Shown in pieces: positions 35,924-47,023 of a DNA stretch of 64,000 nucleotides; position 1 is the stretch's first letter; every line of letters starts with the position of its first letter. Below the pieces are notes generated by a model. The model was given only the letters and a program-made list of their open reading frames with translations. It did no database searches and had not been told where the DNA came from. Made by a program: the position numbers and the translations under genes. The DNA comes from Orobanche coerulescens. Taxonomy: Eukaryota; Streptophyta; Magnoliopsida; Lamiales; Orobanchaceae. The stretch is taken from positions 175,202,501 through 175,266,500 of the forward strand of contig CM065809.1 in NCBI GenBank assembly GCA_033398695.1, written 5' to 3'.

Positions 35924-37167
35924 TGTTGGGTACGGGGTCGGATATTTGCGCCATTTGCGGAAGCGTAAATAAAATTGCGGAAAATAAATGACGCAAGGAT
36001 TTATAGAGGTTCGTCTATAAACGAGCCTACGTCCTCTATTTATCTTTTTCAATAGGTTAAAGATAGCAACCTCTAAGCCTCTCTTCTATCGGTCGAGGTA
36101 TAACCGTTTACAATCACGTCGTCTATTGGTCCGTGATAAACCACTCGTACCTTTCTTTGCGTCGGTCCAAGTTAAACCGTTTTACTTTTCTATCGGACAA
36201 GGAATAAACCTCTCTAGCTTTCTATGGGTACTAGATAAACCTCACTCGATAGCGATTGCGATTCTAATAATGCCGGATCCTTGATCCTAATAACACCGAA
36301 TCCAATCGTATCTTTTCTTTTACCACTCGTGTATGTTTTCGTGAATTCTCACACAAACACTTACAATTAAGCTCAATATCAACAACAAGAATGTGTATAA
36401 TAATATCACAAGAATAGACTATTTGCTCAAGGTTGTTGTACTCAAACAATACCATAGGAATGGTATTTATAGGCATTTTCCACAAACTAGCCGTTGCTGG
36501 CTGTTTTGACTTGCTAGCGTGCGCTAGCCTTCCTTATTAGCGTGCGCTATCTCATTAGCGTGCCTGTAGCGTACGCTAGACTATTCCCAGTTTTATTCCA
36601 GTAGCTTCGTTTCTTCTTTAGCGTACGTTATGCCTTCTGCCTTACGTACGTAACCAACTTGTATTAGCGTGCGTTAATAACACATTGTAGCGTGCGCTAA
36701 TCCAATATATCCGTTGCATGGATTGTCAAAGTATCCGTTTGATATGCTGACTTTGACCTGCTTTTCCCAACGTTCTCATTGACTTGATTCAAACATCTTA
36801 GCGTGCGCTAATCATACTTTGTAGCGTGCGCTAATGCTGACTTCATTGCATACGTTATTCTGTGTTTGAATTCCTTCACAACGGTAACAAGACTTCGATA
36901 GCGTGCGTTAATGATAACGTGTAGCGTGCGCTATCCCATCAGCTGACTTCACTGCAGCTTACTTCGAAACTTGGCTGAAATGCAGATTATTCCTCGTTAG
37001 CGTGCGCTAATGTATGATGACTTGCGAGCGCTAATTCAGTCCAGATTGCAACTTTTTGCGTCTTCGTCTGCTTCGTCGTTTTGCTTCGCCTCGATGTTGT
37101 TTTGTTGTTTAGCAACTTTTATCAACAAAACACAAATTAAATAATGTGTGGAATAAATATTCCAACA
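35924..37167 (-). repeat. 3' LTR of element C
   Basis: In sense direction it starts TGTTGGAATATTTATTCC and ends GTACCCAACA. It matches 39204-40447 without length difference. Confidence 0.93.
36464..37035 (-). promoter_or_regulatory. LTR promoter of element C: TAGCGTGCGCTA array and TATA box
   Basis: In the minus direction at least eleven copies of TAGCGYRCGYTA-type palindromes (36515-37035, for example 36515-36526, 36688-36699, 36799-36810, 36822-36833) precede TATAAATA (36464-36471) by about 45 bp. The same array is at 39795-40315 in the other LTR. Confidence 0.65.
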
Positions 37168-37182
37168 ATCTCCCCCTTTTTG
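37168..37182 (-). other. Polypurine tract of element C
   Basis: Reads AAAAAGGGGGAGAT on the minus strand, directly before the 3' LTR. Confidence 0.9.
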
Positions 37183-37601
37183 ATGATTACAAAACAACTC
37201 TTGAATTGGATAAAATCTGTAAAGAATAATATATGTATATTTCTACGAATCAAAGTTTTCGACTTTGATCGTTTCGTTAGTTTCTCCAATCCTCTTTTCT
37301 TTTCAACATCTCCCTTATTTTTCAACTCCGTCGTTTTTCATTTTTCAATTTTTTCAACTCCCCCTATTTGTATGCTTTTCTTTTCTTTTCGACTTCTTCG
37401 ATTTTTCTCATTTTTATCTCAATTCCTCTCCTTCTCCTTTTTATCTCTATTCATGTTTTTCTCCCCCTTTTTATCTTCATCAAAAAGTAAAAAATATAGA
37501 GTATATCGAATTATAAATATGCATGATACAAATGGATATGCATTAATAACAAAAAAATACTCCCCCTGAAAGTATTATCTCCCCCTCAAAAATATCACTT
37601 G

Positions 37602-39146
37602 TTAAAATTTATTTTTGGGGATCCAACCTATAGTTGGTTTTTCTTTTGAAACATAGATGATATTTGAAATGTTTGTTCCTTTAGGAACCCAAATCTTTTT
37701 AGTTTTTATCGTCCGTCTTGGGCTTTTACAGTTAGAAATATGATGCCCGATTTTCAAACATTTTTCACATCGGGGTATTTTGAAATTGACGGATTCGTTT
37801 TTCGAACGTGGTTTGAATCCTAACCCCTCTTTATTTAAAGTATATTTTTGAACACATAACATTTGTTCAAATTTATCGTTGCCGCACGAAAATTTCTTTG
37901 TCAAAATTTTTAGTTCATTTTGAACTTTTAAAAGATCATTCTTTAAAATATTCTCATTTTCAATGCATTTCGAATGATCGATTTCAACAAATTTCCCTTT
38001 TTCAAGTATTTTGGAATTTTCAATTTCCAAAGTTTTATATTTAGACTTGAGGGATTTAATTTCATTTAAAGCATTTTGATAGTCCGTATGTAATAGCTCG
38101 AATGCTTCAAAAAGATCGTCGTAAGAATTACTTACTTAGCTTTCGACGTCGCTATCATCGAGTGAACTCCGGGCCATGAGCGCGAGATTATTTTGATCAA
38201 GAAAATCTTCATCGGGATCTTCGTCGCTCCATGTTGCGATTAAAACCTCCTTTTGCTTTACTCGACAGTTCTTTGCAAAGTGGCCTGGTTTACCACAAAG
38301 TCGACAAGTGTTGTCGAATTTCTTAGGTTCGCCCGCTTGAATGTCCTTCTTCCTCCGGTTTAATAAGTGTTGGAACTTATTAATATTTTTGGCATAATAT
38401 GCCATTTCTTCGTCGCTTTCGTCCACCGGGGTTTCTTCTTTCTTTCTCGGTACCATAGCTTTGAAGGCTATCGACCTCTCCTTCGGTTTCGGTTTGGCAT
38501 TCCGAGATTTTAGAACAATCTCGTAGTTGATAAGAGAACCAACGAGAGCACTAAAATCAAGAGTATTTAAATCTTTGGATTCCATTATTGCCGTAACCGT
38601 ACCGTCCCATTCTCGAGGTAGTGATCGGAGAATTTTCTTTACCTTCTCACTACTCGAAAGTGGTTTTCCGAAACATGCTAATCCATTAGTGATGACCGAA
38701 AATTGGTCGAGCATAATCGAGATGGATTCGTCGTCCTTCATTTGGAATAATTCATAATCGTGAAGGAGCATGTTTATCTTCGTCTCCTTGACTTGAGACG
38801 TACCTTCGTGTGTTACCTCTAGCATTTTCCAGATTTCTTTGGCACTATCACACGATGATATCCGGTTGTGTTCTTCCGGATTTAAAGCACAATATAATAA
38901 TTGCGTCGCTTTGCAATTATAATGGTCGTTTTTCCAATCCACATCGTCATACTCTTCAAAGGTTTTGAAAGTTCCGTTTGAGTTTGTCGGGATTTTGGGA
39001 CCAAGACAAATCACCTTCCAAAGTTCGATGTCGTAAGCTCGAATGAATATCGACATCTTCTTCTTCCAAGTCATGAAGTTCGCGCCATCAAAAAATGGTG
39101 GTCGGTTGAGAGCAAGGCCTTCGACTGGAGCCATTTGAAACGCCAT
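37602..39146 (-). pseudogene. Gag of element C, one in-frame stop
   Basis: Gag binds and packages element RNA. The frame runs 515 codons from MAFQMAPVEGLALNRPP to IPKNKF with a single TAA (38136-38138) after codon 336. Beyond the TAA it stays open in the same phase, although the next ATG is only at 38030. Residues about 20-230 are a UBN2/DUF4219-like capsid (FMTWKKKMSIFIRAYDIELW). Two CCHC knuckles are present: CRLCGKPGHFAKNC upstream and CEKCLKIGHHISNC downstream of the stop. KKIWVPKGT near the end is the linker that precedes protease in full elements, but here only about 25 residues and then the PPT follow. The stop could be read through or be damage. Confidence 0.88.
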
Positions 39147-39189
39147 TTTGGATCTTCTCCTCGGATGTTAAGCCGCGTATTGGAGTACT

Positions 39190-39201
39190 GCTCCGATACC
39201 A
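39190..39201 (-). other. Primer binding site of element C
   Basis: Minus strand TGGTATCGGAGC, two bases inside the 5' LTR. It is an initiator tRNA-Met complement with one change. Confidence 0.85.
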
Positions 39202-39203
39202 AT

Positions 39204-40447
39204 TGTTGGGTACGGGGTCGGATATTTGCGCCGTTTGCGGAAGCGTAAATAAAATTGCGGAAAATAAATGACGCAAGGATTTATAGAGGTTCGGCTATAA
39301 ACGAGCCTACGTCCTCTCTTTATCTTTTTCAATAGGTTAAAGATAGCAACCTCTAAGCCTCTCTTCTATCGGTCGAGGTATAACCGTTTACAATCACGTC
39401 TTCTATTGGTCCGTGATAAACCACTCGTACTTGTCTTTGCGTCGGTCCAAGTTAAACCGTTTTCCTTTTCTATCGGACAAGGAATAAACCTCTCTAGCTT
39501 TCTATGGGTACTAGATAAACCTCACTCGATAGCGATTGCGATTCTAATAATGCCGGATCCTTGATCCTAATAACACCGAATCCAATCGTATCTTTTCTTT
39601 TACCACTCGTGTATGTTTTCGTGAATTCTCACTCAAACACTTACAATTAAGCTCAATATCAACAACAAGAATGTGTATAATAATATCACAAGAATAGACT
39701 ATTTGCTCAAGGTTGTTGTACTCAAACAATACCATAAGAATGGTATTTATAGGCATTTTCCACAAACTAGCCGTTGCTGGCTGTTTTGACTTGCTAGCGT
39801 GCGCTAGCCTTCCTTATTAGCGTGCGCTATCTCATTAGCGTGCCTGTAGCGTGCGCTAGACTATTCCCAGTTTTATTCCAGTAGCTTCGTTTCTTCTTTA
39901 GCGTACGTTATGCCTTCTGCCTTACGTACGTAACCAACTTGTATTAGCGTGCGTTAATAACACATTGTAGCGTGCGCTAATCCAATATATCCGTTGCATG
40001 GATTGTCAAAGTATCCGTTTGATATGCTGACTTTGACCTGCTTTTCCCAACGTTCTCATTGACTTAATTCAAACATCTTAGCGTGCGCTAATCATACTTT
40101 GTAGCGTGTGCTAATGCTGACTTCATTGCATACGTTATTCTGTGTTTGAATTTCTTCACAACGGTAACAAGACTTCGATAGCGTGCGTTAATGATAACGT
40201 GTGGCGTGCGCTATCCCATCAGCTGACTTCACTGCAGCTTACTTCGAAACTTGGCTGAAATGCAGATTACTCCTCGTTAGCGTGCGCTAACGTATGATGA
40301 CTTGCGAGCGCTAATTCAGTCCAGATTGCAACTTTTTGCGTCTTCGTCTGCTTCGTCGTTTTGCTTTGCCTCGATGTTGTTTTGTTGTTTAGCAACTTTA
40401 ATCATCAAAACACAAATTAAATAATGTGTGGAATAAATATTCCAACA
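39204..40447 (-). repeat. 5' LTR of element C
   Basis: 1,244 bp partner of 35924-37167. Its TATA box is near 39744-39751 and its palindrome array at 39795-40315. Confidence 0.93.
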
Positions 40448-40749
40448 CTTTCCAAACGGTCTTCAGTCCTGTTCCGATGTGAATGATGTATCCAATTGTG
40501 TGGTAGGCATATTGGAGTAGTCCGGTGCTGTATGGAAGGATGCTGTATTGAGGGACAGCTTCCATATTTGGCGTTTACTAAGACTTTGTTGTTGTATCTT
40601 GGTAGCGCGAGAGCTTGCTGTATGCTGGCGCTATGAGAAGGTCTTCGATACAGGATTGAAAACTTCGATTGGACTTTCGATACAGCGGCTTGCTGTATGC
40701 TGGGCATTGTTTTTTGGTAATTGTCAAAACAACATTATTTTTCCCAACA

Positions 40750-41500
40750 ATTTCCCCCTTTTTGATAATTTCCAAAACTTCTTGATGATTCCAAAACTTT
40801 GATGCCAAAACCTCTTTAAGCTAAAACAATTTCTCCTTCTTTTTCGATAACCACTTGTTGGTAATTTGAGAGGACTTCGATACAGGAGATGTTTATCCCC
40901 ACTGATTCCCTCTCTTTTTGATAATGTCTTGAGTAGACTTCTTGATCTTCTGTCAAATGATCTGGTCTTCAGCACTTAGTCTAAAAGAAATGTGAACTGC
41001 TCGCAGGCAAGTTCTAAAGCAATAGCATCTAACAGGTAAGTGTACTACATCTTAAACTTATGATTGGCGCGCAGGCACAATCTTACAGTGTGATCTAGTT
41101 GAGTACAACTTAACCTATGAACTGTTCGCAGACGAGTTCTTACAGCAATACACAATAAAATAAAATTATCAATCATAATTGATGTCCTGTAGTGTAAATA
41201 CTGTATCCGCGAATAATACAGCGTTCCCCCTTAAAAGGTACATACAGGTTTCAATTCTTACATATATGTTCGGATTAATACTGTATTCATGGGTCGTACT
41301 GTATTCCCCTTTAATTAATGCACACGTCAGCTGTATGAAGGTTTCATGCCTTCTTAGTCCTACAGTGTTGTCTTGACTGTTCTGAGTGTACAGTTAATTA
41401 ATGGCAGATACTGTATTCTTGGGTCTTACAGCATTCCCCCTCACTTAATTAATAAAAGATAAAAACTTACAGGGATTTCTGGATGTAGCGTTCCCAATTC
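40750..41500 (-). other. Non-coding 3' part of element B with PPT
   Basis: AAAAAGGGGGAAAT on the minus strand at the LTR border is the PPT. The remaining 0.7 kb has no gene. ATACAG/CTGTAT words, frequent in this element's LTR, recur here (for example at 41200-41310 and 41405-41435). Confidence 0.7.
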
Positions 41501-41517
41501 TTGTTGAAGCATAGAGA

Positions 41518-42820
41518 TCAAGTAAATTTGGGTCCTGGTGTAATAGTGCCTTTCGGTACCCAAATTTGCCGGACAACAATTGGTTTGTTGTAGGCTACTT
41601 TTGGTCCATTATTTCGATATCTACGTGGGGCAGGCACGTAGTTGTTGTAATCATGATAATTATAATGCATGAAAAATCGAGAATTATAGTTGTTATTCCA
41701 GTACGATTGTCGTCTAGGAGGTGGAGCCATTTTCATAGACCTTACATATTGCCTCCTGGGTCTCCAGTTGGATTCCCATAATGGGGCTCCTGTATCCAAT
41801 ATCTACGCGCGTTGTACTGAATGTACTGCCGTGCGAGCCTTTAATATTTGGATACAGCCTTCCTTCTGAACGACTGTTGGCGCTGTTGATGTGCTCGGGG
41901 AGCATACTGTTGAGTGCGCCTTTCAGGTCTGAATGGATGGTGATTCCGCTGTCTTGAATAGGATTGCGGGGGCGGAATGGCAGCTTTTGCTTTTCGCGGT
42001 GCAACAGGTTCCTTCACAGGACTCGGAACCTCTTTCGATACAGGAATGGATTCCTCACTCCTAACGAATACCGTACTAGATTTTTCTTTGTTGGAGAACG
42101 AGTTGTACCCTAAGCCACGTTTATCATGAGCATATTGCCCAGTGCTTAGGATCTCTTCCATTCTATTAGAGGATTTCTCGAAAGAATTCAAGATTGTCTC
42201 TAATTCTCCTTCACGTTTCTCGAGAGATTTTACTTTGGCTTCGAGTAGAGCTAAATCATTTGTTTTGCTTTCAAGATGAGACTTGGTCTCATTTAGTTCG
42301 TGAGCAAGTTGATAATTTCTCTCCATGAGTTTTTCTAAATTGACTTTGATGTTTTCGCAATCAACTGACATATTTTCGTAATTATCCTTCAGCAAGTCGT
42401 TTCTTCTTTCAGCTCTAAGTTAGAAATTTCAAGCGGTATGTTTTCTCTTTTCAATATCTCATAGGCATTTTGAATGTTATTAAATTCATTCAACATATTT
42501 TCAAAGGTATGAGATGTATTTACAGGAATAGTTGAGGTAGAGCTTACCTCATCATCATCGCCGTCTTCATTTTCCTCTTTAACTTTGGCCATAGAGCACA
42601 TGTAGGCTCTATCCTCTAGCTCATCATCAGACGAGTCACTATCAGTGACCACCTGAAGACATTCTTCGGTCTTTGTTGATGCGGGCGGAGCTTTTGATTC
42701 TCCAATGAAGGCCTTGAGTTTGTTCTTCATCCTGTTTCTCCAGTCATCAAACTCATTAATATGAAACATAGATATCTTATTTGACATAAAGGTATCCATA
42801 TTAGAAGATGGGAAATACAA
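41518..42820 (-). pseudogene. Gag-derived region of element B, capsid largely missing
   Basis: Three minus-strand frames overlap or follow closely: 42820-42389, 42395-41841 and 41799-41518. The first opens with a short capsid start (FDDWRNRMKNKLKAFI) and then goes straight to an acidic hinge (DSDSSDDELEDRAY), so most of the capsid domain is absent. The second is a long coiled coil (ELNETKSHLESKTNDLALLE) followed by a basic, Gln/Arg/Pro-rich tail with KRGLGYN, the counterpart of EGLGFKP in element C. The third carries RQIWVPKGT, after which coding ends. A zinc knuckle is not seen. Frame changes near 42390 and 41840 may be consensus errors. Confidence 0.8.
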
Positions 42821-42896
42821 AGACTGTTTTCGAAAATAAGTGATTTTAAGGATCTGATTCAGTTAAAAATACGATTGATTCTTTTTAGAATCAACC

Positions 42897-42908
42897 GCTC
42901 TGATACCA
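42897..42908 (-). other. Primer binding site of element B
   Basis: Minus strand TGGTATCAGAGC, two bases from the 5' LTR at 42911. Confidence 0.92.
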
Positions 42909-42910
42909 AT

Positions 42911-44223
42911 TGTTGGTCCGCTAATTATACAGGATACAGCTTGGGAAATGTTTAAGCAACAGGCTGTATGATTTTCTAATCTGAGTGCGTAGCGGAAGTC
43001 TTAAAACAGTAAGTTGCTGTCGATACAGCAACTCGGTCTATTCTCGTGTTAGCTTGGTGCGTACAGGGTTTTGCAGTGTATACTTATATAAATCACAGTT
43101 TATGAAAACAGTAACGGCAAAAGGTAAATAACACAGTATTTAAGTGGTTCGAGGTAAACCCCTCTACGTCCACTGGTCCTCCACACAGGAGTAAAACGTT
43201 TATTATAAATACTGCGTACACAACTATGTATTTATAATCAAACCTATCTTTGTATCGTTCACACAGATAGATACAAAGATTGTCGCTTTCAACCGTTCAC
43301 ACGGATTGGTTAAAGCTTCCTTCTTGACTTGCTTCTTCACACACAGTTCCAAAGCTTCGTCCTTATTCGTCCCACACAGGTCAGAATAACTTGTTGAGTT
43401 CACACAGAGCTCAGTTTTTACACAAAGGTAAAAGGTAAGTAACCAGGTAAGAACATCAGCTTGAATATGGAGTTCTTGAGCTGATGATGGTTGTTCTTGA
43501 TGACTGAGTATATTTCTTCTTTCTCAGATATGGATTGATGCTAGAAAGAAATATACTTGCTCTTGTAAGCTTGATCTGATGATAATGAATATTCAGTCTT
43601 TCGATGGTTTGAATATCGCTTGTAAGCTTTTGAATGATCTTCTTCGTATATCTTGTTGTTTCACAGGGATATTCGTTGTTTGTTTTATTGTTGATCTTCA
43701 AACTCTGGAGATATATATAGCCTCCTTGGATATATCCGTTGAAATAGATCCGTTGAACAAGATTGTTGTCACAACTTGATAGTTGACTTGAATAGACCAG
43801 GATCCGGATATTGCGGGATTTGAAGATCTTTGTCGGCTTCAGTATTTAAATATTTTATCCTTTCAGTATTTAAATACTTCTTTTATCAAACGGGACTTGA
43901 CTTTAGCGAATACTAAAGATTCCTTTCCAAACGGTCTTCAGTCATGTTCCGATCTGAATGCTGTATCCAATTGTGCTGTAGGCATATTGGAGTAGTCCGG
44001 TGTTGTATGGAAGGATGCTGTATTGAGGGCAGCTTCCATATTTGGCGTTTACTAAGACTTTGTTGCTGTATCTTGGTAGCGCGAGAGCTTGCTGTATGCT
44101 GGCGCTATGAGAAGGTCTTCGATAAAGGATTGACAACTTCGATTGGACTTTCGATACAGCGGCTTGCTGTATGCTGGGCATTGTTGTTTGGTAATTATCA
44201 AAACAACATTATTTTTCCCAACA
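42911..44223 (-). repeat. 5' LTR of element B
   Basis: 1,313 bp. In the sense direction the first 250 bp (44180 down to 43960) contain about eight ATACAGC words, followed further down by a TATATATA box (about 43711-43718). The layout parallels the palindrome arrays of the neighbouring elements with a different, non-palindromic word. Confidence 0.9.
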
Positions 44224-44641
44224 TCCCTATAATTTTGTAAGTATAAAATTATAGTGAGTACATTGTTGAAAGAAAAAATTAATTCCGATTAACGGATTCA
44301 AATTACATACCCCATGGGTATCGAAATTCAACAAATAGAGGAATCAAATCCTGAATTGGTGATGGAATCACCTCATTTGATTCCAAAATTCACTTTTTAC
44401 TTTTTACAAGTAAACACAAGAACTCGAAATAATCCCATTCCATTCTATTAAATTAAACATACCCTTATATTTTTGCTTTGTCACGTCCATTACCTCAGCT
44501 CATTTTTTATATTTAAAAATGAAACTATTTTTCTCTTCTATTTTTATATTTACAAAAATACTACTAATTTTCGCTCTCGTCTTTTTACTACATTTAAATA
44601 AATACAAACATACAACTTTTTACTATATTTAAATAAACATA
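44224..44641. other. AT-rich intergenic DNA
   Basis: Begins with the TCCCT target-site copy of element B. No gene or element edge was recognised up to the Stowaway at 44642. Confidence 0.5.
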
Positions 44642-45464
44642 CTATCTCTGTTCTCTTATAATTGCGACATTTAAATTTTCGCGTTTGTCAATGCAAAACT
44701 TTGACAAATAATATCTCTAATTGTACATTTATAAAAATTATAAGAAGTTAATATTTTGAAAATATATTTTGAGATGAATTTAATGAGATCTTGTATTACT
44801 ATTTTTTTCTAGGGGTGGGCACGGTCTGGGACGGTCCAGAATTGGGTCGGTCCCGGTCCTGGTCCCGATTAATATAAACGGTCCGGGACCGGTCCGGGAT
44901 AAGGGTGTTTCCCGTTTTGTTTCGGTATTTTCGGGACCGGAACGGTCTCGGGACGGTCCGGGACAAAACGGGATATTTTTTTGGTAAATATAAATAATAA
45001 AAAATATATTTAGAAAATATTTTCTTGTATTTTTGGATATATATTTGCAAATTTATAATGACAATTTTAGAAATTTTGCATTATTTATCAATAATTTAGT
45101 AAGTTTTGGTATATTTGGCTAACTAATTTATGGGATAAAATTTAATTTACAAATTAAAATCTCATAAATCTAATATTAAATTTAAAAAATCCATATTTCG
45201 AGACAAACAAAATGGGACGGGACAAAAATCACCGGTCCCGCTCCTGTCCCATTTTCGATCGATTCGGGACAAAATTTGTCCGTCCCAAATGGTCCGGGAT
45301 ACTTTTGGAACGGGACCGGAATGGTCCAGTTTGGCCAAACGGGAACCGGGATTTGTGCCCACCCCTATTTTTTTCCACAAGTACAAATCACAACAGTTGG
45401 TCAAAAGAGAAAATATGAACAGTGTAAAAATCAACACGTTGCACTAATAAAAAAGCAGTGAAAG
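44642..45464. mobile_element. Stowaway MITE split by a hAT MITE
   Basis: Same family as 33330-33586. Without the nested element and one TSD copy the length is again 257 bp. TSD TA at 44640-44641 and 45465-45466. Confidence 0.92.
44810..45367. mobile_element. hAT MITE nested in Stowaway
   Basis: 558 bp, ends TAGGGGTGGGCAC and GTGCCCACCCCTA, 8-bp TSD TTTTTTTC (44802-44809, 45368-45375). Subterminal GGGACCGG/GGTCCGGGA words surround an AT-rich centre. Confidence 0.95.
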
Positions 45465-45466
45465 TA

Positions 45467-45990
45467 TTTGACACCAACATTATAAAAAAATAGAATTCTT
45501 AATTCTACAAAAAAAAACAAATAAATATTCGTGTTATTCACAACATTTGAATATCCACACTACCAAAATTTTAAATCTTAATAAATCATAAAACAAACAG
45601 ATGCCTTGACTTGGGGAAGACCAATGCCGTGAAACTTGATTGAAAGCAACGCATAGGAATTAAAAGTATTTTTTGGGCAAATAAGATACTCCCTCGATCC
45701 CATATATATAGGCCATGTTTGATTTTTTTTGGTCAATCGTGGGTGACTTTGACTACAATTTCATCTTAAACCGTAAATATAAAATCTTAAATTAAATTAT
45801 CTAATGAAACTTTAATACCTAAATTTTCATTATATAATTCAGTCGAACTTTTTACATTTGCAATTTTTACCACCTAAATTGTCCGACAATTATTTCACAT
45901 AAAAAATAATTTCATTGGGCTGAAATTATGCGATTATAATTAAAAAAAGTCATCACTCGATAATCTTTTTTTTTAATTGAAAGATTCACA
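45467..45990. other. AT-rich intergenic DNA with a MITE-like end
   Basis: ACTCCCTCGATCCCATATAT at 45690 is a typical MITE end, but no partner end was found before 45990. No gene is seen. Confidence 0.4.
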
Positions 45991-45998
45991 ATTGTAGC

Positions 45999-46716
45999 TA
46001 GGGCTGGCAAAAAAATCCGAAAAATCCGATATCTGTCCGAAATATCTGTATTCGTATCCGGAAAAAGCGAATATTATCCGTATCCGAAAAAAAACGGATA
46101 TGGATTTTATTCGTATTCGAAAATTCCGGATACGGATATGGATATAGGCGAATCCGTATCCGAAAATATCCGTATCCGAGATAAAATTATATATAATATA
46201 TAATTTTAATATATTTTTAATATATAATTACAAAATATAACACATTTTATATTTATAATAATTTAAATTTTTATAAATATAATTTGGTTTAGATCTTAGT
46301 AGATCACTACTATAATTTAATGATATTTTCAATATTTCAAAAAATAAAAAAGTAATTTGGTTGGAGATCTTAGTAGATCTTTAATTCAGTGATATGTTTA
46401 TACTAAGTTATCTATAATTATTTCTCTCTTTAACACAACAACCAAGTAGCTCAAGTGGTTGGAGTGTGGCTTTAAAAATTCACAAAGAGAGAAGTTGTGG
46501 GTTCAAATCCCTTCACACCCATTTGTTTTTGAAAAATAAATCAGGAAGTGCAGATTCGGATTCGGATATTATCCGTATCCGGATAATATTTGCCGGATTC
46601 GGATACGGACCGGATATTCCCGAATTCGGATAAGGATTCGAATACGGATTCCAAGTTCCGGATTCGGATACGGATATAGCCATATTCGTATCCGTATTAT
46701 CCGATTGCCACCCCTA
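45999..46716. mobile_element. hAT MITE with TCCGTATCCG subterminal repeats
   Basis: 718 bp, ends TAGGGCTGGCAA and TTGCCACCCCTA, 8-bp TSD ATTGTAGC (45991-45998, 46717-46724). Both ends are filled with ATCCGTATCCG/CGGATACGGAT. A further 16-bp copy of the right end plus TSD (CACCCCTAATTGTAGC) follows at 46725-46740. Confidence 0.94.
46436..46525 (+). repeat. tRNA-like (SINE-head) sequence inside the hAT MITE
   Basis: TAGCTCAAGTGGTTGGAG resembles a pol III A box, and GGGTTCAAATCCC about 60 bp on is a good B box. No full cloverleaf is evident, so this is more likely a tRNA-derived SINE or tRNA relic than a working tRNA gene. Confidence 0.55.
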
Positions 46717-46740
46717 ATTGTAGCCACCCCTAATTGTAGC

Positions 46741-47023
46741 ATTGTTCTTGGAATCTTGAAAGGTTTTAGCACAGTATGCAAACAGCAACCAACGTTCAAT
46801 ATAGTATCATGTTACACTCGGAAACAAAAAACAAAACCCTAAAAAGAACACCACAGTTTTTTAAAACCATTTTACAGAATCTAATAAGTATGATAAACCT
46901 CTCCTACTACCGAGTCGAATAATGCCAAAACTTCAAGATGCACAAGGTCAAATACTTTGAGGCCTCGTACACTTCGTTTGATCAGCGTCGTATCCCAGAC
47001 AAGACTTCACAGTAATGGCAAAC
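46741..47023. other. Downstream region of MRT4
   Basis: Contains the likely 3' UTR of the minus-strand gene. No other feature is seen. Confidence 0.5.

Larger units (their letters stand above)
35924..40447 (-). mobile_element. Element C: gag-only (TR-GAG-like) copia-type retrotransposon
   Basis: LTRs 35924-37167 and 39204-40447 (1,244 bp each, very similar), PPT about 37168-37182, PBS 39190-39201, internal region only 2.0 kb with one gag frame. TSD is CCTTC (35919-35923) against CTTTC (40448-40452), one mismatch. Host and target agree with the intact LTR of element B. The lack of any pol domain, with a long gag frame, fits the TR-GAG class of non-autonomous plant elements. Confidence 0.92.
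34904..40749 (-). repeat. 3' LTR of element B, split by element C
   Basis: The LTR parts are 34904-35923 and 40448-40749. Comparison with 42911-44223 shows the empty site of element C. Confidence 0.92.
34904..44223 (-). mobile_element. Element B: gag-only copia-type LTR retrotransposon carrying element C
   Basis: TSD TCCCT is perfect (34899-34903, 44224-44228). The 3' LTR is 34904-40749 (about 1.3 kb once element C is removed), PPT about 40750-40764, internal region to 42910, PBS 42897-42908, 5' LTR 42911-44223. The internal region (2.2 kb) has only gag-like frames and no protease, integrase or reverse transcriptase, so the element must depend on a partner. The IWVPKGT segment of its gag matches element C and Sirevirus-like copia gags. 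Confidence 0.9.

Noticed and set aside
36515..37035. Regularly repeated 12-mers that could suggest a CRISPR array
   Set aside because: The repeats are short, the spacing is irregular, and they lie inside plant LTRs. There is no cas gene and the genome is eukaryotic.
46436..46525. Functional tRNA gene
   Set aside because: A and B boxes are present, but I could not form the acceptor stem, and the sequence lies in a MITE.
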